Below are positions 45,160 to 64,000 of a stretch of DNA of 64,000 nucleotides, piece after piece. Source of the DNA: Angiostrongylus vasorum (Eukaryota; Nematoda; Chromadorea; Rhabditida; Metastrongylidae); contig JADANN010000188.1 in the NCBI GenBank assembly GCA_018806985.1, forward strand, positions 310,001-374,000, given 5' to 3'. The notes under the pieces are model-generated. The model had not been told where the DNA came from. It saw only the letters and a program-made list of their open reading frames with translations, and did no database searches. The position numbers were made by a program, and so were the translations under genes. Numbering within the stretch: position 1 is the first letter of the stretch; every line of letters starts with the position of its first letter.

Positions 45160-46980
45160 TCGTGGCTCTGGAGAAGACGAAACTGCTGAAATGTCAGCCA
45201 TAAAACAACTCTCATGCCTGCTTCTCAACAAATCAATTTTACACAGAGCTGAGGACCAGTTTGCGCAACAGAAACAACTGGTTTCTCGATCGCATTGTGA
45301 TGGACGATAAAAAATGAACTCGACGACTACATTCTTCATAATGGGTAGGCAAAACTCAACCACCCACACACCTATGGAAGCTAATGAGCGCTCTGTGCGG
45401 AGTATTCTTTTTGTGGTTGAAGTGTCAGCCCACATCTATGTAGAATAGAGTGCTAGGAGTACGTTGAATCGAAAAGGGAGCGCGTTTTTTCGGACCCCTT
45501 TATTTGGTTGGTGGCTTTTTTAAGAGGCACTAATGTAACTCTGTAATCGGAGAACCATTCAGGTTGATCTGTTTGCTTCGTCGCCACAGCTTTTTTGACG
45601 AGTGGGTCTTCTCCCCACTTATTCGTAGTTCAATATTTCTTCCCGCTTTGCTGGGCTCATTGATCATCATTTCTGCTTCGTTGGTACTTCTCGAATGGAT
45701 GACGATGTCGTCGCCATAACGAAGGTTTGATAGGAATTTTCCATCAATACGTATGCCCTTCTCATCCTAATCGAGTAACTTCACTGTCCACTACAGTGCG
45801 GCACTAAACAGCTTTGGCGACATTGTGTCACCTCTTCCAACCCCTTTTCCTGTGGGTGTGCTAAGATATCGATGGAGAAGACGTGTTTTCGTAATGCGGT
45901 TTTGATAACAGTCAGATAGAGTTCTTATGTAGGACGGGTCCACTCCTTGGTCGACGAGCGCTGACAGGGTTGCATTCGTTTCGAAGCTGTCAAACGCGTT
46001 TTCATAGTCGGCAAAGGTTAGGGACTACAAGCCGGTGGTATTCCCAACAAACTTCGATGACCCGACACACAGTTTGGATGTGGCCCATGCAGCAGAATCC
46101 TTATCGAAATCCTGATTGGTGCACTGGTTGCGCCTCATCCAATGTCCTCTATTTGTGCTTGAGGATAATCATCTTGAAGAGTTTGTAGAGCACACTCAGC
46201 AAACATATCGGACGAGAGTTACGAAGATCACTTTGGTCACAGTTCTTTGACATGATGACCGCCGCGACGTCATCCACCGCCCTGGGATTTTTTCCGTTTG
46301 ATGGAAGGTGGCATATGGTTCGCGAGAAGTACATGTAAATTGTGGCTTCCAGCTCTAGGGAAATTGGCGGTGATATTATCGGGCCCTAGAGCTGCGCCTC
46401 TTTTCATGCTTTCTATCGCAACTCGAACCTCTGGCGGAAGGATTTCAAGTGGTTTTCCTCCAGTATGGATTTCAGGGTCTGGAACGGGGATTGCGAAATG
46501 AAAAAGGTTGGTGAAGAACGTTTCCGTTATCAATCCCATATCATAGCAAGAAGTTTTGGTAATCCTGCCTTCGTTCACCAGGAATGACAGTGGAACATTA
46601 TAATCACACAAGTACCGACGACAGTTCTTTAGACTGCTTCATTTCTCTGCTGTTCCCAGTAGTTTCTTATGCCTGCACCGATGTAGATCTTCCTGCAAAG
46701 CGTTGCTGCAGCTGGCATTTATTACTAGCTTTGTTAAAACTGTTGCACTGGGATCAAGCTTCATTTCCCTTCTCTTTCCGAGCAACTCCTTAGTGGTAAT
46801 GGAGATGCGTTCCGATCTTCTTGGCTAGGGGAACTGAGGCAAATTCGGCACTCCCTTTCATTCCCTCGTTGAGCAGTTTGTAGTCTTCGGTCGGGTATTC
46901 CTTAATCTGCCTGTCATTTTTACATAGGATTTCGTTTAGAATCAGTTTTGAAGCTATGTTTAGTATCACCACGGCTGTAT
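45160..46980 (-). mobile_element. RTE-class LINE, lineage 1, degenerate RT
   Basis: In minus-strand order: a pre-RT part (YKLLNEGMKGSAEFASVPLAK near 46800-46880); the conserved linker (ITETFFTNLF near 46470-46530; PPEVRVAIESMKRGAALGPD near 46370-46440); RT fingers (DLRNSRPICLLSVLYKLFKM near 46160-46225); palm with YGDDIVIHSRSTNEAEMM near 45665-45720, preserving the catalytic (F/Y)xDD; and a C-terminal part (LKKATNQIKGSEKTRSLFDS, MWADTSTTKRILRT near 45375-45520). Frameshifts and stops are present throughout, for example between the linker and the fingers. The element is dead, but the RT motifs are still readable. Confidence 0.85.
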
Positions 46981-47084
46981 TTCACATAATATCCTGCTAT
47001 CAAAGAATAGTAGATAGTTAATAAAAAGTTATCGATCATAGACTTTGTCTAAGTAATGTCGCTGTAACAGACGGCACAAAGGGT

Positions 47085-47265
47085 GGCGTGTAGCTCAGTG
47101 GTTAGAGGCTTCCTGTAATACACACGGGATCGATTCTACCCTCAAGGCTCACTAAGCCTTCCATCGTTCCAGGGTCGACAGATTTGTCCCCACCCGACTA
47201 GGAGAATAGCAGCACTGACTTGATCAGAGACTGATCAAAGCCAAGAGCTTTATCCTTTATCCTTT
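47085..47265 (+). mobile_element. tRNA-derived SINE, subfamily 1
   Basis: The head GGCGTGTAGCTCAGTGGTTA GAGGC is a near-canonical tRNA A box and CGGGATCGATTCTACC the B box. The body 'gggtcgacagatttgtccccacccgactagg' is diverged. The 3' end is 'tgatcaaagccaagagctttatcc'. This copy has the most tRNA-like head of the set. Confidence 0.7.
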
Positions 47266-47789
47266 TAATGTCCCTGTCGTTCCAAAATTTCCGCGGAATG
47301 GAAACATTGCCTACTTCGCGCAGGATCCTCTCCTCTTCCTTTGCAAAGAAGACAGAAAGCTGCAAAATTCAAGACAAATTTTCTCAAACCCATTGCAGGT
47401 TGGAAGGTGTTCGAATAATTAACCAGCTTTTAGAGAGATGACGTTATCAACAGCATCGTTGAAGAAGACATCCGGTTTATTCAACATCTTCATGTTGACG
47501 CCTAATAAGGCAAACAAAGCTTTGCAGAAAGACCTGCAGATTTTATCTTGAAGAAGTGGAAGGTCTTTTACTAAAGAGAGAGCAACAGCAGCAATCCCTG
47601 AAAACGTCGACTTCGGAAAAAGTACTTGTAACTCTCGTTGAAACACCGCCAAGTAGAAAATTGACATAGTTGACACAATTGCCCTTTGTCATTCGGACGA
47701 ACTGTAACAGTTTCCAGAAAAAGCAAGGAAAATCCATCCATGGTCAGTATTTTGTTTCCTTCGGTTGCCACGTCTTTCTTTGCACATAT
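47266..47789. other. non-coding stretch, possibly retroelement-derived
   Basis: AT-rich. Overlapping minus frames at 47419-47771 have no motif. The part near 47.5-47.8 kb may be the decayed 5' side of the RTE that follows. Confidence 0.3.
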
Positions 47790-48960
47790 GACATTAAAAA
47801 GGAAAAATATGTCATCTCACAGTTCTTCCTTTCTTCTGGTCCGACCTGATACCTCGTTGGTGAAGAATGGCACAACACCCGAGCCAGACAAGGTTAAACG
47901 CAAACATCTGAAGAACCTTCTCGGAGCTACTCAATGGATTCGCTCGGCTCTTCACACAACACCTCCCAGAAAGCAATGTTCCTAGTCAAAAACGAAGTCC
48001 TCATGAACGCTGTTAGCGGCGAGACTCCCTATTCAGTGTATAGGAATCCTTGATGAGTTCTATAACAAGTTCATAAATAGAAATTCGCCGTTTTACGACG
48101 ACATTAGCACCAAACATAAAGAACGTGATTTCGATAACGTTGTAGTATCTCGGCAAAATTGTTCACTAAATTATGCTAATTAGTCATCGAAATTATTTGC
48201 GGGTACTCTTCAGAAGGCTATGCGAAAACTGGAGTGAAATAATATGGAAATAAAAATCGATGTTGGCAACTACATCATCTTCGGTTTGTTGTTGAAGTTG
48301 ATATTGCCATAACATCAAGGATTAGGCAGACGAGAACGAATGCTGACCCATTCAAAGAACAGCCGTTCCCGCCGTACGGACTAATATCTGATGCTACAGC
48401 TTTATCAGTATGGGTGTAGAGTCAAGGCTGAAAGAATTTTTTGTCAGAATGGAGAATGTAGTGGGATAAACAAACAACATAAGACTCTGTGTTCAGATGT
48501 CGACTTCGTTCTATCTGCCCTGACCTACGCATGCGAAACCGTGTTAAAGATCACTCTGCATTATCAAACACGCAGTCGACAGGACGATGCTTGGAGCATT
48601 CTGCACTACGCAAATCACAGCGAATCCTAATTTCCGGTCTATGTTGGCCATCAAAAATCAGCAACGCTGTTATGCACGCGAAAATGTCGGAAATCGGATG
48701 GGCCTATGATGCGTCTTAACGACAATTGGTGGAAGGCGCTGTTAGCAACTTGGTCCCACGGGATCTCAAGCACGTAGAGCGTAGACCACTAAACTATCAG
48801 TTTGAATTTTTCGCGAAAATCTTCAAAGAAAATTATTGCCCTCAACGAGTCACTAGAGGGAAACGATTCTGTAAAGATACTTTTGCACGCGATTGGGAAA
48901 GTTTGGAGTATACTCATTCTCCAGTCACTCGACCGTAAAATAGTTGAGGACTGACACAGG
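47790..48960 (+). mobile_element. RTE-class LINE, lineage 2, 3' half
   Basis: A frame-broken RT that can be followed to its C-terminus: linker/fingers (TSLVKNGTTPEPDKVKRKHL near 47850-47920), middle (GILDEFYNKFINRNSPFYDD near 48045-48105), palm side (KLFAGTLQKAMRKLE near 48190-48235), the post-RT 'TYACET' block (near 48520) and the terminal domain (MHAKMSEIGWAYDAS, VSNLVPRDLKHVERRPLNYQ, TFARDWESLEYTHSPVTRP) ending in a stop near 48939. Many stops and shifts: dead copy. It is much more decayed than the copy at 57.6 kb. Confidence 0.75.
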
Positions 48961-49084
48961 TGGTAATGAATCGTGGTTAATATATAGAACGGGAGGACAC
49001 GATTGACATAAAAAGGCGCAGAAATATGCTAAATCTTCCAGGACCTTACCAAAGGCCGATAGCAATGATAGCGGGAAGCATTGA

Positions 49085-49365
49085 GTTTTGATCAATCTCT
49101 AAGGGGTCTACCAGATGTTAAACTTCGTTAAATGTCCTGAAAGGTGAATGAATGCTTATCTGATCTACACAATGACTTGTGGTGGTTTATCGATGTGTCA
49201 CATTTGTGCTACTGTCCTGCTAGACACGTCTGTCGTCAATATTTCGGCACCCGTGAAAGGGTTGGTGAGCCCAGGGAGCGAGAACAACCCAATGACCACG
49301 TATATATTTCAAGACACCAACCACTGCGCCACACACCCAGCAAAAGTCGTATCTGTTCCAAAAAA
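49085..49365 (-). mobile_element. tRNA-derived SINE, degenerate
   Basis: Inverted: 3' part 'gttttgatcaatctctaaggggt' at the left, 'cacaatgacttgtggtggtttatcgatgt', the body 'ctgctagacacgtctgtcgtcaat', and a poorly preserved head near 49290-49360. The overlapping open frames of about 80 codons are by-products. Confidence 0.55.
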
Positions 49366-50630
49366 CATGGAAGGATTCGTAATATAGTATAGTGTGGAGA
49401 AAAAACATGAGAAACGGAAAAATCACTTTCATAACACGAAGGAATTTCACATTGTAGAGTGGAAAGCGTGGTGAAAGTAGTTCACTGGGGACTGGGGACG
49501 TTGCGGCTAATATAACCTTCTACTGAAGTCGCAGAGGGTGCACCGAGATATCAGGCGTCTTCTCCAGTGTTTGAAAATGTAAGCTGTGCAATGAATAACG
49601 TTTTCTTTAACGAATGCACCAGTAATAGCATTAAATTATATAGAGTTAAAAAAATTACTTTCCACATTCGGACTTACGCACGAGAGCTTGAGGTAACATG
49701 AGGTAACGCTAACATGCTCCTTGCTCTGCAGTTACATTCAGTGCTCAGGAAACCTAATACATTCTTTGCCATTTCTACTTCGTAATATTTACCTAAATTA
49801 TTGATAACAAACGCAAAAACGGGGGATGCTACAAGTTCTGGAAATCACATCTAAATTCTTTGCGGATTCAGCTGAGCTATTTAAAGCTTTTAGCCTCAGT
49901 GTGATAATAAAGAAAAATCATAATACTTGTAGAAATATCCAACTCTTCATTTTTTTTTGGTAGGTTTGAAAAGAAAAGCAATATAACTAAGCTAGCCTCA
50001 AAATAGTCTTAAACAAGATAATCACGTGCGGTGATTTTGCATCTCCGCCTCTTGTTTAAGGAAATGGAGATGTTTGACACGTGTTGTAAAAATTTGTGCT
50101 TTTTTCTTTTTTTTGAGATTCCATAAACTTTATGGTAAAAAGCTCTCCTAAAATAATTTAGAATTCTGAAGTTCTTTAGCCGTCATTCGGGTACCATTGT
50201 TGTTCATTTTGCGGATACGTTCGCGTGTTTCGTCTCACATTCGTGGCTTATCGATGTCTGTCTTGGCTGGCACTTATTGCCTGGCAGGCATGGTGTGATG
50301 GGCCTTTTCACTGACTTCTGTCTTATTTCCCCCTGGAGTGTCACTGGGCGTCTCAGCACTTGTTTCATCCTTTCTATCACTCCTACATGTTGCCACCCTC
50401 TACCCCAACACGACATCACCCCCGTCGCCAATGGCACGTGGAACCTTTCTGCATTTCTCCGGTGAATTTCACTACTTTTGAACACACCTTCTCATTTTGG
50501 TGAGAGAACTTCAAGAGGAGGGGAAAAAGGCGATGCTAGAGATGCAGACTGACACAGCAGTTTCCGTAGCTTCTCCATTTATGCACTCCCCCCATATTCA
50601 GCTCCATACCTGTTGCTTATATCTGTGAAA
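49366..50630. other. non-coding stretch, nothing recognised
   Basis: A GC-richer patch near 50.2-50.46 kb has open frames on both strands (about 60-93 codons) without a motif. Confidence 0.35.
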
Positions 50631-50682
50631 TATATATATATATATATAATGCATATATACATTTATATATATATATATATAT
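50631..50682. repeat. (AT)n microsatellite, interrupted
   Basis: Two AT runs are separated by GCATATATACATTT. Confidence 0.85.
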
Positions 50683-52690
50683 CATTTGTTTTTGAGCTGT
50701 GTTTATGGTAAGCTACCCAAGTTTCCACATTTCACTTCACCGATATTTGAAGCAATTTACCTATTAGCAGCCTAGAAGCTTGATATTTTTTGGACCTGAC
50801 TTATAATTTTCGTTCCACAAAGCTCTTTTCGAGTAATCCTTCCCACAAACCGCCAATTCCCATCTCTGCATCTGCAAACATTTGTTAGTGGCGGTGGAAC
50901 TGCTTTTCTCCGTTATTATGGGCTATTGTTTGATGGCAGCACCAAGACGAGAACAAATGTGTGTAATTATTGTTCTTCTCATACTTTCTCGAAAGAATTG
51001 GGATTAACACAGAGTAATTTCATGGAATTTCTTCGAATCTCTTTCTTTTTTTTGCGCGCAAACTCCTTCATCAATTTGTTTAAAGAATGTGGCCTCATAA
51101 GCACTTTTTTTCGTTTTGTGACTGCTGTATTTGACAATAGTTACAGAAGTGTAATTTTATCACGCGGTAGAAGATTCAAAGCTGCATATTCCCACAAATA
51201 ACAAGAAATGACGTGTTATGATACCACACCCTTCTGGTGACAGCAACAGCCGAGTATTCACTATTCTACTTAGCTATTATTCTGAAGGAAACTAGAAGAA
51301 GAAGATGAACAACCCCATATATTCCACACTAGTCAGCTCCGCATATCTAAAGTTCCCACAAATTCGAGTTTCATTCAGAAATTCGGTAGGGTGCTGAATG
51401 TAGGTGCACTCTGTGTAATGATAGAGTGGTTCAGCCAAAAGAAAGTGCCTTATCATAGAAAAGCATGCGGCTTTCCTACCAGGTCAGGAAAATCTAAAGG
51501 GACTGTTTATAATGATTTTGAGGCTTAAGGTGGTAGGTTATTGCTTAACAGTCCACTCACTACATGACTATTTCTGCTAGAAAAGAGGTAGTGCTCAGGA
51601 ATTTTTCTCTAAAAAAAATCAAGGAGATTGGGTGGGTTGCAATTTAGAGGAGGATGTTTAATTGGAGACTCACGTTCATTTTTGCACCTGATTTAGATAA
51701 AGACAAAGATGAGGACTGAAGTCTGTCTGCACATCAGAACTTTAAACTGTGCTTTAGAAATTTAACTGCTTTTGTTAAGACTCACTAAACCTTCGCAACG
51801 GCCCTAATGGCCAGTGCAAAAACTGCACAGTACCTCTTTTCGTGAATTCCAGCTTTGTTTTTAACCAAACGTTTGCTTTTATACCTATTCATATTTTCAC
51901 TTTCTCAAACTGCGCCTCGACTTTTTACTGTTTCAGTAGCATACTTATTCCTACTTAATATGATTCCTTGTAAGAATAGGTAACAGGGGATCCTTTTAGA
52001 GGAGCCGATCAAGTGCAAATGCTCACATTATTCATTTGTCGAAAGAGTAAGTACCAAATGCTCGATGCTCATGGCCTATTCAGTGGCATATACGTGACGA
52101 CTGATTGAAGCAGTTAATCTGTAAAAAAATTCCTACTTACGTCAACCGCAGTTGTTTATTTCAATTTCACTTCCAATCTCCGTAAACGACATTTAATCCG
52201 AGCGAACAATCCTTCGTCATTTCGGATTCACGTCTTCTTTTCAACATGATAAGTAACCTAAACTGATTTGTCATGTCTAACATTAAGCTCATGGTTAGCG
52301 ATTTAAGGACTATTACATAATGACCGATACGGATTCATTTCAACTCAGACGCTACTGAAAATAATCATGCTTTTCAGTTCTGAACAAATTCGTTGTTGTT
52401 TGGGCTGCTGCTTTTGAGCAAAGAATTTTTTTAAACTCTTAGCTTTCACGTTCAAATTTGGAACAATGTTCCGGGAAACTTGTTCATGCGTTTGAAACGT
52501 AGGTTAAGCCTGTCTTATAAGTTACTCAAATGGTCAAGTTATCTCTGACTGTCATTAGTATTTAACGAAAATCCAAATCTGTCGTTATTATGTGTAAATC
52601 CAAGGTCGGTTCCGCGTAATCACCGTCAATTTTCCTTAAATCTTACTTCTCCTAACCTCATTCTAAGTTGAAACGAAGTATATCGGAAAA
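50683..52690. other. intergenic stretch upstream of the PDZ gene
   Basis: Two kb of AT-rich DNA. A 91-codon plus frame at 50926-51201 is the only sizeable frame and shows no motif. A promoter for the gene starting at 52691 should lie here, but no element can be named. Confidence 0.4.
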
Positions 52691-62205
<9,515 letters not shown>

Positions 62206-63149
62206 CCTTTAGAACGTGCTGAGTGGTACAAAGAAATCCAACCGTAAGCACTATAGAAATCATACCGCTCATTTTTTTAAATCCTTTCGCTTTGTACACA
62301 CGGTTTATCGCCCAGTTCAATTCCAGCTGAACTTGCAACTTTCAGCATGAGCCAGAATTTTGCTGTAAAACTTGAAGAATTACATAGTGATTTTCCCACT
62401 CGATAAATTTACATGAAAGCGTTCGAGCAGAAAATTCTACGACTTCCAACTGCTTATCGTTCATTTTACACTACATTTTATACGAATTTAACCCATTTAT
62501 GCTGAAATATGGAGCATGAGCAAATCAATAAAGCTGCGTAAAATTCAAGACATACCTCGTCGTCTATCCTGATGGTTACAGTTTTAACTCACTTCCACTG
62601 CCGGTATCTTATTCGTGGAATGACCTCCGTTACTAAAAGAATAAACCCTCCAGGTTACTCGTTTTTTAATTCTGGACTCTATAAACCAATGCACAAGTCC
62701 GAAAAAGCGATCCTCTGAGACATTCAGTTTTTCGTCTTTGTAAACCTCACCTCTTCAATTTTATAGAAAAAAACCGTAGCACTACTTGTAATCGTCTCTT
62801 ATGGGCAAACATAAAGCCAATTTGATCTACGGAAGCCATGGCTGATGAAAGGCATCATAACTATTAAATTCATGGAACAAGGCAAATAACAAAATTCAAA
62901 AAAAAATACCACGAACTACTACAAAAACTTTCAATAATCGTCATCCAATGATACATAAGGAGTACATCTTAAGGAGGAGATTAACATGAAAACTATATTT
63001 GAATTGACAGTGCGTATAGATTTATCGTTGAATAAAATCAATTTCTTTTTCAAACCATTGAGGGGAAGGTGTTTTGTTCTCTTCTGTACATTAACAACGT
63101 CTGAAAACTGACCAGAAATTGACAGATATCAGCAATATATGTAATCTAT
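62206..63149. other. 3' region of the PDZ gene and intergenic DNA
   Basis: AT-rich, no exon or repeat copy recognised other than the polyadenylation signal noted separately. Confidence 0.4.
62527..62532 (+). terminator. possible polyadenylation signal of the PDZ gene
   Basis: AATAAA about 320 bases after the PDZ stop codon, the nearest canonical signal I saw. Confidence 0.35.
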
Positions 63150-63335
63150 ATGGAAATGGTACCAGACTTGTCTGGGAGGATTGCAGCACTGGCTCGATAC
63201 ATCGGTAGGCCACCGTGAGCCATTGTAAAGGCCAGATATGCATTCAGTCACCTCCAACGATACTTGATGAAGTAGAATTCATGGCGCATCCCTCAAGGAT
63301 TGACCAACGCCAAGAGCTTTATCCTTTACAAGGAA
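63150..63335 (+). mobile_element. tRNA-derived SINE, 3' part
   Basis: ATGGTACCAGACTTGTCTGG, 'gaggattgcagcactggctcgatacatcggtaggccaccgtgagcc', 'aaaggccagatatgcattcag', 'gatacttgatgaagtagaattcatggcgcatccctcaaggattgaccaacgcc' match the 9.5 kb copy closely. The tRNA-like head is missing (5' truncation). Confidence 0.75.
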
Positions 63336-63654
63336 ATCTGTTAAAATACAGTGCATAGTGTTTTTTCTACATGACCCGACATCATACAGTGTGTCTCTTC
63401 TAGTACTTCCTTCAGTTCATTCATTCTCAAGCATCCACCCTCCACAAAGGTTCCCGAACTTATGAATGTCGTTGACTACTGGTCGGTCGATTCTTCCTCT
63501 AACCTACCGGGCTTGAACTGTGACCTTGCACGTATTAAACGACATCCGCTACTCCTGCCTAATAGAATGACTAGATGTTTTAATAAGTTTTGTGAACACC
63601 TGGACAATGTGATGTATGTTTGCTTATCTGCAGAATCACAGAGGGAACTTCTTG
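63336..63654. other. non-coding stretch, nothing recognised
   Basis: A 65-codon plus frame (63462-63659) overlaps the RTE fragment edge. No support. Confidence 0.35.
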
Positions 63655-63910
63655 CATAAACAACATCATTAGAAATATTCGCGGCATAACGCTGGAAAAA
63701 AGTACGTGTAATTTGTGGCTCTCAGCTCTAAGGAAATTAGCGGTGATATTATCGAGTCCTAGAGCTGTGCCAATGTTAATCCTTTCTATGTCAGCTAGGA
63801 AATCAGAAGGTAGGACTCCGTGGCAGTTTTTCATTAGCGGAGATTTTGCAGTCCGAGATGGGGGGTTGAGGAGCGCAAAAGATTGGTTATAGAACCTTTT
63901 CGTTATCAAT
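63655..63910 (-). mobile_element. RTE-class LINE, lineage 1, linker fragment
   Basis: The minus strand reads ITKRFYNQSFALLNPPSR (near 63855-63909), then the conserved INIGTALGLDNITANFLRAE SHKLHVL (near 63705-63785), matching the 'MKxGTAxGPDNIxADxLRAGGHxLH' linker also found at 46.4 kb. Only about 85 codons remain in the window. Confidence 0.8.
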
Positions 63911-64000
63911 TCCTCTCCTTTTCTCCTATAGATTTGTCGCTGCTCACAGATTCAAGAAGCTAACACCTGTATCACATGTACAAGAAGCTATCAACAACGT

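Noticed and set aside
45970..46188. Plus-strand open frame MHSFRSCQTRFHSRQ
   Set aside because: It is the reverse complement of RTE reverse-transcriptase sequence read on the minus strand.
47085..47160. A functional tRNA gene
   Set aside because: The A and B boxes are good, but the 3' acceptor strand does not pair and the sequence continues into the SINE body.

Overview
This window reads as nuclear DNA of a nematode, most likely a strongylid (hookworm-like) worm. It is AT-rich, coding sequence is split into short exons of roughly 60-250 bases with GT...TTTTCAG-type introns, and it is packed with degenerate RTE-class LINE fragments, tRNA-derived SINEs, a long-inverted-repeat MITE family, a dead mariner and long (AT)n tracts. 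No operon-like bacterial gene arrangement, rRNA, CRISPR array or phage/plasmid gene was seen. Assignment to a worm rests on family resemblance and splice-site style, not on a database search.

Two protein-coding genes can be rebuilt with real support. (1) A sodium/proton exchanger of the NHE/NHX (SLC9A) family lies on the minus strand between about 33.2 kb and 19.55 kb. Thirteen exons join in frame with consistent splice phases and cover the exchanger membrane domain, ending in an unusually short cytoplasmic tail. A further 5' exon near 33.46-33.8 kb is possible. (2) A gene on the plus strand, 52.69-62.2 kb, encodes a protein ending in a C-terminal PDZ domain of the PAR-6-like type. Its first four exons and its PDZ exons are clear; the middle is interrupted by several kb of repeats and has two places where the reading frame is ambiguous.

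From 0 to 19 kb the window is mostly repeats plus a handful of isolated exon-like open frames on the plus strand (4.39, 8.3, 10.16, 11.7, 14.4, 16.3, 16.6 kb). I cannot name these. Some end in a stop after a good acceptor and may be terminal exons of one or more genes that are partly hidden. A similar unnamed pair sits at 36.1-36.8 kb.

The intervals 37.4-49.4 kb and 55.8-63.9 kb are dominated by mobile elements. At least two different RTE lineages are present, in both orientations and all broken: plus-strand fragments at 38.2-40.0 and 47.8-49.0 kb; minus-strand fragments at 45.2-47.0, 57.6-58.3, 59.7-60.9 and 63.7-63.9 kb. SINE copies, MITE copies and a roughly 260-400 bp repeat ('repeat K') are dispersed through the window and also occupy introns of both real genes. 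The window therefore looks like repeat-expanded chromosome-arm DNA with two housekeeping-type genes stretched by insertions. I found no clearly new multi-gene system. The points most worth following are the compact-tail exchanger, the PDZ gene with frame breaks, the palindromic MITE family and a two-copy TATA-containing repeat.
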